Assembly: GCA_016763665.1 (NCBI GenBank)
Contig: JAESTI010000320.1
Span: 1 to 7,880, forward strand
Direction of reading: 5' to 3'
Length of the DNA stretch: 7,880 bases
Source: Bacteroidia bacterium
GTDB taxonomy: Bacteria; Bacteroidota; Bacteroidia; Flavobacteriales; NORP286
Below are positions 1 through 7,134 of this stretch, piece after piece. A program made the translations under genes and the position numbers. Positions within the stretch are counted from its first letter, which is position 1, and each line of letters begins with the position of its first letter. The notes beneath the pieces are model-generated. The model made no database searches and was not told the origin of the DNA. It saw only the letters and a list, made by a program, of their open reading frames with translations.

Positions 1-1821
1 AATATTTTTGATAAAGATGAATTCATTTATCAAAACTGGGTGGATGGTAAAGCCTATGAAATAGTAGATATTGATCAACCTGATATCCGTGGTACTTATG
101 AATTAAAGGTTGGGATCCTTAAACCATTTCAAATAAAGATTGAAGGAAATTTAAATAAGCCAACTTTTAAGTTTGCGGATTCTGATACAAGTAAAGGTAA
201 GTTAACAGGTAAAATAAAAAGAAAGTCAATTTTATTTACATTTAAAGCGGGTAATGGTGTTGTACGATTAAGTGGTTTGGTGGATAATAATAACAACAAA
301 CCATTTCTGTATGGAGATGGCCAATTACCTAACGGCAATTGGATTAAATGGACTGCTACGCATAAAGAAGCATTCAAGAAGAAGGAAAGCGAAAAGAAAG
401 AAGAGGAATTAAAATTAGGGGATTTAACCTATCCATTAGGAGCTTATGGTTGGAAAGAATTGCCCAAGCAGGAAACGACCTTAATTAAAAATGCTACAGT
501 TTGGACCAATGGTCCTGAAGGTATTTTGATCAATACTGATGTCGCTATTCAAAATGGAAAAATAATTGCGGTAGGCTCGGGGCTTAATCCAACCGCTGTG
601 TTTCAAGGTGGAGGATCCACTAAAATCATAAGTGCAAAGGGAAAACACGTAAGTTCAGGAATTATTGATGAACATTCGCACATTGCTATCTCAAAAGGTG
701 TAAATGAGGGTACACAGGCTATAAGTGCTGAAGTGAGTATTGCTGATGTTATAAATTCTAATGATGTGAATATGTATCGACAGTTGGCAGGCGGAGTTAC
801 TGCTGCTCAATTGTTGCATGGTTCTGCGAATCCGATTGGAGGACGGTCTGCATTAATTAAGTTCAGGTGGGGTAGTAGCCCAGAAAAGATGAAAATTAAA
901 GATGCTGACGGGTTTATCAAATTTGCATTGGGCGAAAATGTAAAGCAGGCTAATTGGGGAGACAACAAAAAAACACGTTTCCCACAGACTAGAATGGGGG
1001 TGGAACAGGTTTATTTTAATGCCTTTACCAGAGCAAAACAGTACCAAAAAGCACATGAAGATTATAACAAGCTTTCCAGAAAACAACAGGAGAATGCGGT
1101 TGCGCCTAGAGTTGATTATGAAATGGAAGTTTTGGTCGAAATCTTAACTGGTTATAGACATATCACTTGTCATTCTTATGTGCAGTCAGAAATAAATATG
1201 TTGATGAAGACAGCAGAACATTTTGGATTTAAGATCAATACTTTTACACACATACTAGAAGGATATAAGGTGGCAGATAAAATGAAGGCTCATGGTGCAG
1301 GAGGTTCTTCTTTTTCGGATTGGTGGGCATATAAATACGAAGTAATCGATGCCATTCCATATAACGGAGCAATTATGAATAAAATGGGAGTGGTGACAGC
1401 TTATAATTCCGATGATGCTGAAATGGGTAGAAGGCTTAACCAAGAAGCAGCTAAAGCTGTTAAATATGGTGGTACTTCTGAAGAAGATGCATTTAAGTTT
1501 GTAACTCTTAATCCTGCAAAACTTCTACATGTTGATAATAGAATGGGAAGCATTGAAGTTGGTAAAGATGCAGATGTTGTGATTTGGTCTGATAATCCGT
1601 TATCTATATATGCTAAATGTGAAAAGACCTTTGTGGATGGTATTTGTTATTTTGATGTAGATAGAGACAAGGAATTACGCAAAGAGATCAAGACAGAAAG
1701 AGCACGGCTTATCCAAAAAATGCTAAAAGCAAAGAAAGCAGGGGCTAAAACCCAAAAGCCTAAAAAGAAATCTCCTCATCTTTATCATTGTGATGATATT
1801 GAGGATTACTTGGTGGAGTAA
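1..1821 (+). CDS. Tandem-domain amidohydrolase, 5'-truncated by the window edge
   Basis: This is a metal-dependent hydrolase of the amidohydrolase superfamily (imidazolonepropionase/dihydroorotase-like TIM barrel); the substrate is unknown. The frame is open to base 1, so the gene starts outside the window; 606 codons are visible. Codons 1-35 resemble the end of a first amidohydrolase domain (NIFDKDEFIYQNWVDGK). A beta-rich segment and a Lys/Glu-rich linker (about codons 130-140) follow, then a complete second domain from about codon 160 (LIKNATVWTNG) to 555. Metal and catalytic ligands are all present: HSH at codons 225-227, His391 (CHSYV), His417 (THILEGYK) and Asp471 (SDDAEMGRR), followed by the NPAKLL and GSIEVGKDADVVIW motifs typical of the family. 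The basic tail ends in HLYHCDDIEDY. I recall full homologs in Bacteroidota as about 1000 residues, often with a signal peptide, which cannot be seen here. The GTG at 40 is internal. The gene converges on the isoprenyl synthase gene. Confidence 0.93.
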   Translation, partial: NIFDKDEFIYQNWVDGKAYEIVDIDQPDIRGTYELKVGILKPFQIKIEGNLNKPTFKFADSDTSKGKLTGKIKRKSILFTFKAGNGVVRLSGLVDNNNNKPFLYGDGQLPNGNWIKWTATHKEAFKKKESEKKEEELKLGDLTYPLGAYGWKELPKQETTLIKNATVWTNGPEGILINTDVAIQNGKIIAVGSGLNPTAVFQGGGSTKIISAKGKHVSSGIIDEHSHIAISKGVNEGTQAISAEVSIADVINSNDVNMYRQLAGGVTAAQLLHGSANPIGGRSALIKFRWGSSPEKMKIKDADGFIKFALGENVKQANWGDNKKTRFPQTRMGVEQVYFNAFTRAKQYQKAHEDYNKLSRKQQENAVAPRVDYEMEVLVEILTGYRHITCHSYVQSEINMLMKTAEHFGFKINTFTHILEGYKVADKMKAHGAGGSSFSDWWAYKYEVIDAIPYNGAIMNKMGVVTAYNSDDAEMGRRLNQEAAKAVKYGGTSEEDAFKFVTLNPAKLLHVDNRMGSIEVGKDADVVIWSDNPLSIYAKCEKTFVDGICYFDVDRDKELRKEIKTERARLIQKMLKAKKAGAKTQKPKKKSPHLYHCDDIEDYLVE

Positions 1822-1866
1822 AACTTAAACCCTAGGGTTGTTAACTTGCCAATTACCATAATGTGA

Positions 1867-1925
1867 GTCAGACTGAGCGGAGTCGAAGTCTACAGGCTAC
1901 ATATTCCAACTCCGCTCAATATGAC
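1867..1925. repeat. Decayed interspersed inverted repeat between convergent genes
   Basis: Arms at 1867-1883 (GTCAGACTGAGCGGAGT) and 1909-1925 are inverted copies that match at 15 of 17 positions, including ten consecutive pairs (TGAGCGGAGT), around a 25-nt loop. The left arm continues into CGAAGTC, the form I remember for a common intergenic palindrome of Bacteroidota genomes; the right arm and inner stem have drifted. It fills the middle of the gap between two 3' ends. A hairpin here could protect or terminate transcripts from either side, but neither side has a clear U-run, so I do not call it a terminator. Confidence 0.7.
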
Positions 1926-1953
1926 GGTGTTCTTGTAAGTTTTAGCGAATTCA

Positions 1954-2931
1954 TTATACCTCCCTTACCATCAACTTATCAGTAAGTTGTTTCAAGTGCT
2001 CTTTTTTTGATTCTTCAACAGAGACTTTGGAAAGATTTGCGATTGCTTTATTGTAATACTCGTCAATCACGCATTCTGTAATAGTTCTAATATTCAATTG
2101 GTCATATATTGCGGTGATCATTTCAACTTTTTGTTCATTTTCTTTTGATTCCAACCAACTATTTAGCTCTTCAGAAGTTGAATTTTGTGCTAATTCACGA
2201 GCTTTGATCAGTAAATAAGTTTTTTTGTTGGCAATAATATCACCTCCCACTTGTTTGCCGAATTTACCTGATTCACCGTATACATCCAATAGATCATCTT
2301 TGAGTTGAAAAGCAATCCCAATATTAATACCGAAATTATACAACTCTTGTGCATCAGTATCGGAAGCATTACCAATGATGGCCCCCAATTTCAAACTGCA
2401 AGCAAGTAGTGTTGCAGTTTTTGCTTGGATCATATGAATGTATTCTTCAATTGATACATCATTACGCTCTTCAAAATTCATATCATATTGCTGGCCTTCA
2501 CAAACAATCAACGCTGATTCATTGAAAAGACTTAGCACATCTTTTATGATATCATTTCTAACTTTTGAAATGTATTGAACGGATTTGATAAACATTGTAT
2601 CTCCTGAAAGAATTGCAATATTCGTATTCCACTTTTCATGAACAGTTGGTTTGGATCTTCGCAATGGAGCGTTATCCATAATGTCATCATGAAGTAAGGT
2701 GAAATTGTGAAACATTTCAATGCCAATGGCGGTATCAATAGCTTGATCAATATCTCCACCAAACATTTCACAGCCAATTAAAACCAGTGTTGGCCGAATT
2801 CTCTTTCCACCTAAAGATAAAATGTATGAAATAGGTTCATAAAGCTCCTTAGGACTCTTACTGTATTCAATAGAATTTAATGCATTTTCAATTTTGTCCG
2901 GTATAGTTAAGGTAGAGACCATTATTTCCAT
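1954..2931 (-). CDS. Trans-isoprenyl diphosphate synthase (probably short chain, FPP/GGPP type)
   Basis: The enzyme condenses isopentenyl diphosphate with an allylic diphosphate to make linear prenyl diphosphates, precursors of quinones, carotenoids and carrier lipids; it is cytosolic. At 325 residues it is normal for the family. Motifs in order: GGKRIRP (41-47, diphosphate binding); first aspartate-rich motif DDIMD (82-86) followed by Arg91-Arg92; Lys171-Thr172; FQLKDD with the second aspartate-rich motif DDLLD (212-216); and the GGDIIANKKTYL segment (229-240). The residue five before the first DDxxD is Phe77. In this family a bulky aromatic there usually limits the product to about C15-C20, whereas octaprenyl-type enzymes have Ala, so I infer FPP or GGPP. 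The start is the ATG at 2931; a second in-frame ATG at 2922 is equally possible. The gene lies 68 bp downstream of rnr on the same strand and may be read through from it. Confidence 0.95.
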   Translation of the reverse strand: MEIMVSTLTIPDKIENALNSIEYSKSPKELYEPISYILSLGGKRIRPTLVLIGCEMFGGDIDQAIDTAIGIEMFHNFTLLHDDIMDNAPLRRSKPTVHEKWNTNIAILSGDTMFIKSVQYISKVRNDIIKDVLSLFNESALIVCEGQQYDMNFEERNDVSIEEYIHMIQAKTATLLACSLKLGAIIGNASDTDAQELYNFGINIGIAFQLKDDLLDVYGESGKFGKQVGGDIIANKKTYLLIKARELAQNSTSEELNSWLESKENEQKVEMITAIYDQLNIRTITECVIDEYYNKAIANLSKVSVEESKKEHLKQLTDKLMVREV

Positions 2932-2948
2932 TACTAATTACTATTCAT

Positions 2949-2996
2949 TTTTAGATCTTCAAATTAACGAATTTTCAAATTGACAAATTCTCAAAT
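2949..2996 (-). repeat. Tandem array of six diverged octamers (consensus about TNNCRAAT)
   Basis: On the plus strand six consecutive 8-bp units can be laid in register, five of them clear: CTTCAAAT at 2957, TAACGAAT at 2965, TTTCAAAT at 2973, TGACAAAT at 2981 and TCTCAAAT at 2989. The unit at 2949 (TTTTAGAT) is weaker, and a further decayed unit runs into the rnr stop codon. On the transcribed (minus) strand it reads as repeated ATTTG(A) words directly after the rnr stop and before the isoprenyl synthase start. The function is unknown. The repeated TTTG words could by chance supply promoter-like elements. Confidence 0.7.
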
Positions 2997-2999
2997 TAA

Positions 3000-5132
3000 T
3001 TATATCAACTCAAAATCAATGTATCGTTTTATTAGGTCGATATTTTTTATCCTTACTTTAACCGGATCACCCAGTTGATATTTTTTCTTGTTCCTCAAAC
3101 CAATAATACAATAGTTCTCTTCATCCACTTCATAAAAGTCATCATCTATATCTTTTAATCTTACCAGACCTTCACACTTATTTTCTGATAGTTCAACAAA
3201 AATTCCCCAGGTACTGATTCCTGAAATGATACCGTCAAAAGTCTCACCAATGTGATCTTGTAAATATTCCGCCTGTTTAAATTTGATTGAATCTCTCTCT
3301 GCCCTAACCGCGTTTCTTTCCTGCTCTGATGAATGCTGACATTCTTGTTCTATTTTATTTTGATCTACTTTTTTGCCATCGTTCAAATAATGGAACAATA
3401 AACGGTGCACCATCATATCAGGATATCTTCTTATCGGTGAGGTGAAATGCGTATAATGATCAAACCCTAATCCATAGTGGCTTGCTGACTCAGAAGTGTA
3501 CACCGCTTTAGCCATTGCTTTTACTGCCAATGTTTGAAACAAATGATCTTCCTTTTTGCCATTTACATCTTTCAATAATTTATTCATTGACTGGGCAGTA
3601 GTTTTATGAGTAGAAGTATTGATCTTATATCCAAAACTCTTGATGAATCTGGAAAAATCTCGAAGCTTTTCTTTAGGTGGAGGGTCATGAGCGCGGTAAA
3701 CAAAGTTATGTTTTTTTGATCCACTTTTTATTTTATAAATGAACTCAGCAACTTTGCGGTTAGCAAGCAGCATAAAGTCCTCCACCAAATGATTGGAGTC
3801 TGCCATTGTTTTTGTATAAACACCTATGGGTTTCTTATTTTCATCCAACTTGAATTTAACTTCTTCGGAATCAAAAACGATTGAGCCTTCATTAATTCTC
3901 TTAACTCTCAGCTTCTTGGCTAAACTATTTAACAGATGAATATCTTTTGCATATGGATTGTTTTGATCTTTATTTTCTATCACATCTTGCGCTTGCTCAT
4001 AAGTAAACCTATTGTTAGAATGAATGACTGATTTTCCGAACCAACTGGTCAGTACTTCAGCATTATTGTTCATCTTAAAAATAGCTGAAAAGCAAAGTTT
4101 GTCTTCATGTGGACGCAATGAGCACACCTCATTAGAAAGTTTTTCCGGGAGCATTGGGACAACCCTATCCACTAAATAAACAGAAGTGGCTCTTTTGTAA
4201 GCTTCTCTGTTTAAAGCTGAATCTTCAGTTACATAATGAGTGACATCTGCAATATGAACACCAATTTCATAATTGCCATTACCCAGAGATTTTATTGAGA
4301 GGGCATCGTCAAAATCTTTAGCATCAACTGGATCAATAGTAAAAGTGGTTACATCACGCAGATCTTTTCTTCGTTTGATCTCTTCAATTGGAATCTTCAA
4401 GGAGATATGTTCTGCTTGTTTTTCTACTTTGTGTGGAAATTCAGTATTAAACCCGTATTCAACTAATATTGAGCTAATTTCAGTTTCATTTTCTCCTGGG
4501 TTTCCTAATACTTCAATAATCTCTCCATATGGGTTTTTCTTGTTATCATCCCATCTTGTAATTTTTGCAATTGCCTTTTGTCCATTCTTAGCATTTTTCA
4601 ATTCGGCTAGAGGTATGTAAATATCAAAAGGCATTTTTCGACTGTCAGCAATTAAAAAGGCGAAAGTAGAGCCAATATCCAATCTACCTACATATTCCAT
4701 TTTTGCGCGTACCAGCACTTCTAATATTTCGCCCTCAACAATTTTTGTTTTTTTCTTCGCAAAAACATACACTTTAACTTTATCACCGTTCAGAGCAGTG
4801 TTCAGGTTTTTTGGAGCAATGAGAATTTGTTCATTGATCTCTTCGGATTGTACAAAACAAGCACCTGTAGCACTTGCGGTAAGTGTGCCTTCAACGTAAC
4901 TTCCTGTTGTCTTTAACTTGAATTTCCCAGGTTGAACCTCTATTATATGCTCATGTTGTTTAAGATTTTCTAAAACTTGCTGTACGAGTTTACGCGCATG
5001 CCGATCTTTAATATTCAGCTTTTTGGCAACTTGTTTGTAATTGAGTGTTTTTTTAACGCTTTGGCTAAAAGTTTTGAGAATTGCAGTTTTGAGGTCTATC
5101 TTTCCCGTCTTTTTCTTCTTTTTCCCCGACAT
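3000..5132 (-). CDS. rnr: Ribonuclease R (RNase II/RNB family 3'-5' exoribonuclease)
   Basis: This hydrolytic 3'-5' exoribonuclease degrades structured RNA, including rRNA and mRNA fragments, in the cytosol. At 710 residues it is a typical short RNase R. Domains in order: Lys-rich N-terminus (4-8); winged-helix domain about 15-72; two cold-shock/OB domains about 78-140 and 145-210; RNB catalytic domain about 255-582; S1 RNA-binding domain about 628-709. The catalytic acidic cluster is intact: Asp267, Asp270, Asp273, Asp275 and Asp276 in DPVDAKDFDDALS. EDFMLLAN (451-458) and FTSPIRRYPD (563-572, with the RNA-contacting arginines) are also present. The N-terminal HTH and CSD pair distinguish it from RNase II. 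It lacks the long basic C-terminal tail of the E. coli enzyme and stops just after the S1 fold. The start is the ATG at 5132, preceded by an A-rich stretch rather than a Shine-Dalgarno site. Confidence 0.97.
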   Translation of the reverse strand: MSGKKKKKTGKIDLKTAILKTFSQSVKKTLNYKQVAKKLNIKDRHARKLVQQVLENLKQHEHIIEVQPGKFKLKTTGSYVEGTLTASATGACFVQSEEINEQILIAPKNLNTALNGDKVKVYVFAKKKTKIVEGEILEVLVRAKMEYVGRLDIGSTFAFLIADSRKMPFDIYIPLAELKNAKNGQKAIAKITRWDDNKKNPYGEIIEVLGNPGENETEISSILVEYGFNTEFPHKVEKQAEHISLKIPIEEIKRRKDLRDVTTFTIDPVDAKDFDDALSIKSLGNGNYEIGVHIADVTHYVTEDSALNREAYKRATSVYLVDRVVPMLPEKLSNEVCSLRPHEDKLCFSAIFKMNNNAEVLTSWFGKSVIHSNNRFTYEQAQDVIENKDQNNPYAKDIHLLNSLAKKLRVKRINEGSIVFDSEEVKFKLDENKKPIGVYTKTMADSNHLVEDFMLLANRKVAEFIYKIKSGSKKHNFVYRAHDPPPKEKLRDFSRFIKSFGYKINTSTHKTTAQSMNKLLKDVNGKKEDHLFQTLAVKAMAKAVYTSESASHYGLGFDHYTHFTSPIRRYPDMMVHRLLFHYLNDGKKVDQNKIEQECQHSSEQERNAVRAERDSIKFKQAEYLQDHIGETFDGIISGISTWGIFVELSENKCEGLVRLKDIDDDFYEVDEENYCIIGLRNKKKYQLGDPVKVRIKNIDLIKRYIDFELI

Positions 5133-5156
5133 TTTAATTTTTATGATGAAATGATT

Positions 5157-5189
5157 CTAATATACGAATAGCTTGTAGCCTATAGCAAA
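5157..5189 (-). promoter_or_regulatory. Weak candidate Bacteroidota-type promoter for rnr
   Basis: On the minus strand TATATTAG (5164 to 5157) matches TAnnTTTG at 5 of the 6 fixed positions, with TTTG (5189 to 5186) 21 nt upstream. The -7 box would lie about 25 nt before the rnr ATG, so the leader would be very short. The match is imperfect and the region is itself repetitive, so chance similarity is quite possible. Confidence 0.3.
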
Positions 5190-5202
5190 TAGACAATAGT
5201 AA
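5168..5202. repeat. Five-unit heptamer array (ATAGCNN-like)
   Basis: The trinucleotide TAG occurs at 5169, 5176, 5183, 5190 and 5197, exactly 7 bp apart. The units are ATAGCTT, GTAGCCT, ATAGCAA, ATAGACA and ATAGTAA, giving a consensus of RTAGCNN with decay toward the right. The array passes directly into the octamer array starting at 5200. It lies in the rnr upstream region, between and around its weak promoter-like boxes. No coding potential or hairpin is evident. Confidence 0.6.
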
Positions 5203-5239
5203 CGAATCAAAGAATACACTAATTAACGATTTTACGAAT
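5200..5239 (-). repeat. Five-unit octamer array, same family as that at 2949-2996
   Basis: On the plus strand five units follow at 8-bp spacing from 5200: TAACGAAT, CAAAGAAT, ACACTAAT, TAACGATT and TTACGAAT. Four end in AAT, and the unit TAACGAAT is identical to one in the array downstream of rnr. The array ends one base before the stop codon of the ABC ATPase gene, so in transcript sense it starts right after that stop, as the other array does after the rnr stop. No function is known to me. Confidence 0.6.
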
Positions 5240-5240
5240 C

Positions 5241-7049
5241 TTACTCTGCATTTTCTTTCTTTTTTCGTTTAGCTTGTACAGCTTCAATTACTTCTAATTT
5301 TCCGGTTGGGATGGCTCGTATTAAATGTTCTGTGTATTCGGTTCCTGGGTTTGCGTAAATTTCATCTGCAAGCCCCAATTCTTCTATCTTGCCGTTATTC
5401 ATCACGATCATTCTGTCAGACATAAACTTAACTACAGAGAGGTCATGCGAAATGAATATGTAAGTAAAGCCAAATTCTTCTCTAAGTTCATTTAATAAGT
5501 TAAGGACTTGAGCCTGAACGGAAACATCCAAGGCAGAAACAGATTCATCACAAATAATAAAGCTCGGATTAACAGCTAACGCACGTGCGATACAAATTCT
5601 TTGTCGTTGGCCTCCTGAGAACTCATGAGGATAACGATTGAAATGAATTGCACTCATGTTCACTCTTTCGAGTAATTCTATCACTTTTGATTTTCGTTCT
5701 ACATCGCTGGAGTATATTTTATGAACCTGCATCGGCTCCATTATTGCTGCACCAATTGTTAATCTTGGATTAAGCGATGAATATGGATCCTGAAAGATGA
5801 TCTGTATTTCCTTTCTAATACTTCTTAATTCTTTTGGAGTCAACCTTGCAAGGTCTTGGCCCTTGTATATTATTTCTCCAGCAGTTGGTTCAATTAACCT
5901 TAAAATGGTCCTTCCAAGTGTTGTCTTGCCACATCCTGATTCTCCTACCAAACCTAAAGTTTCTCCCGGGTAAACCTCAAAAGTAACATCATCAACTGCT
6001 CTCACATGATTGGTAATCCTACTAAAAAGTCCTTTTCTGATCGGGAAGTAAGTTTTAACACCTTCGACTTTCAAAATAGGTTCTCGCTCATATAATTTTT
6101 TATGTCTTGCGCTAGTTTGTTCTTTTGTAATTATCAGTTCATTGATCGTTTCATCTACGGTTTTCTTGATCTCAACCAAATTGCCTTCAGCATCGACTTG
6201 CATAAAATCACTTACTGTTGGTAATACGTACAATCTTTTGTCGAGAGGTGGCCTGCATGCTAAAAGTCCTTTGGTATATGGATGTTTTGGGTTTGCGAAA
6301 ATATCATAAACCTTTCCTTGCTCAACGATTTTACCTTGATACATTACTATTACCCTGTCTGCGATCTCTGCAATAACGCCCAAATCATGAGTGATAAAAA
6401 TAATGGACATGTCATATTCATCCCTCAAATTACGCATCAGGTCAAGAATAGTAGACTGAACTGTTACATCCAGAGCTGTGGTTGGTTCATCTGCGATGAG
6501 AATACTAGGATTACATGACATCGCCATAGCGATCATCACCCTTTGTTTTTGTCCGCCAGACAACTGGTGAGGGTAGGAGTCAAGCAGTTCATCAGGACGT
6601 GGAAGTTCTACTTCTTTGAACAACTCAAGTGTTTTGGCCCTTGCTTCTTTCCTATTTATTTGTTGATGAAGCATAATTGCTTCTGAAACTTGATCTTCAC
6701 AAGTACAAACTGGATTAAGGGAGGTCATAGGTTCTTGAAATATCATAGCTATTTCATTACCTCTATATGCTCTCATCTCTTTCTCAGAGAGTTTTAAAAG
6801 ATCTACATTTCCTTTCTCTTTTGAATTAAAGATGATCTCACCTCCAGTGATATTACCCGGAGGGGTTTGTATCAGTCGCATAATGGCAAGAGAAGTTACC
6901 GATTTGCCAGAACCAGATTCTCCAACTATACCAACGGTCTCTCCCTTATTTAAGAAAAAAGTAGAATTGTCAACAGCTTTAATGATACCATCTTCTGTTC
7001 TAAACTCAACTTCTAGTTTGTTGACTTGTAATAATTTATTATCATCCAT
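5241..7049 (-). CDS. Fused two-NBD ABC transporter ATPase, oligopeptide/dipeptide (DppD-DppF/OppDF) type
   Basis: This is the ATP-hydrolysing subunit that would drive a peptide/nickel-type ABC importer at the inner face of the membrane. Both NBDs are on one 602-residue chain, numbered here from the ATG at 7049. NBD1: Walker A GESGSGKS 43-50, Q-loop Gln105, signature LSGGQ 163-167, Walker B with Glu188, His221. NBD2: Walker A GESGCGKT 369-376, Gln420, signature FSGGQ 477-481, Walker B IICDE with Glu502, His535. Both sites look catalytically competent. NBD1 ends in the family's [13 protein letters not shown] (oligo_HPY) segment, and a linker of about 50 residues joins the halves. The C-terminus is Lys-rich. 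A TTG at 7061 would add four residues but lacks support. No permease or substrate-binding protein gene is in the window, so its membrane partners are unknown. The size resembles E. coli GsiA. Confidence 0.95.
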   Translation of the reverse strand: MDDNKLLQVNKLEVEFRTEDGIIKAVDNSTFFLNKGETVGIVGESGSGKSVTSLAIMRLIQTPPGNITGGEIIFNSKEKGNVDLLKLSEKEMRAYRGNEIAMIFQEPMTSLNPVCTCEDQVSEAIMLHQQINRKEARAKTLELFKEVELPRPDELLDSYPHQLSGGQKQRVMIAMAMSCNPSILIADEPTTALDVTVQSTILDLMRNLRDEYDMSIIFITHDLGVIAEIADRVIVMYQGKIVEQGKVYDIFANPKHPYTKGLLACRPPLDKRLYVLPTVSDFMQVDAEGNLVEIKKTVDETINELIITKEQTSARHKKLYEREPILKVEGVKTYFPIRKGLFSRITNHVRAVDDVTFEVYPGETLGLVGESGCGKTTLGRTILRLIEPTAGEIIYKGQDLARLTPKELRSIRKEIQIIFQDPYSSLNPRLTIGAAIMEPMQVHKIYSSDVERKSKVIELLERVNMSAIHFNRYPHEFSGGQRQRICIARALAVNPSFIICDESVSALDVSVQAQVLNLLNELREEFGFTYIFISHDLSVVKFMSDRMIVMNNGKIEELGLADEIYANPGTEYTEHLIRAIPTGKLEVIEAVQAKRKKKENAE

Positions 7050-7085
7050 TTTTACGGGCAAGGTGTGTAGTTTTTATAACCGGCA

Positions 7086-7099
7086 CTTTATTTATAAAG
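7086..7099. other. Short inverted repeat in the ABC gene leader
   Basis: CTTTAT and ATAAAG flank a 2-bp centre, a perfect 6-bp inverted repeat. It lies just downstream of the promoter's -7 box, at or next to the expected transcription start. It could form a small hairpin at the 5' end of the ABC mRNA or bind a dimeric regulator. It is short and AT-rich, so it may be fortuitous. Confidence 0.25.
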
Positions 7100-7103
7100 G
7101 TAG

Positions 7104-7134
7104 CAAAAATATCGAATTACCTCTTATTAAACAA
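7104..7134 (-). promoter_or_regulatory. Bacteroidota-type promoter for the ABC ATPase gene
   Basis: Reading the minus strand, TATTTTTG (7111 to 7104) matches the Bacteroidota -7 consensus TAnnTTTG at every fixed base, with TTG (7134 to 7132) 20 nt upstream as the -33 element. It is followed by GCTACC, and the expected start is near 7098-7100, giving a leader of about 50 nt to the ATG at 7049. The -33 element lies within the last codons of the upstream exonuclease gene. This supports separate transcription of the ABC gene. Confidence 0.6.

Noticed and set aside
40..42. GTG as the start of the amidohydrolase
   Set aside because: The frame is open to base 1, and the preceding residues (NIFDKDEFIYQNW) look like conserved domain sequence, so the GTG is an internal valine codon.
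129..1443. Several short minus-strand open frames within the amidohydrolase region
   Set aside because: All lie antisense to a strongly supported domain and show no protein motifs.
1828..1839. Perfect 12-bp palindrome AACCCTAGGGTT just after the amidohydrolase stop
   Set aside because: About two such palindromes are expected by chance in a sequence this long, it has no loop, and no T-run follows.
1867..1935. Calling the inverted repeat an intrinsic terminator
   Set aside because: The loop is long, the stem has mismatches, and neither strand has a convincing U-tract immediately after it.
2949..2996. CRISPR array
   Set aside because: The units are 8 bp in direct tandem without spacers and no cas gene is present.
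4273..4620. Open plus-strand frame of about 115 codons opposite rnr
   Set aside because: It lies wholly antisense to the RNB and cold-shock domains of RNase R and has no recognisable motif; it is a shadow of the real gene.
7050..7061. TTG start at 7061 for the ABC ATPase
   Set aside because: It adds only four residues, is a rare start codon and has no ribosome-binding signal; the ATG at 7049 is preceded by an A-rich stretch and fits the domain start.
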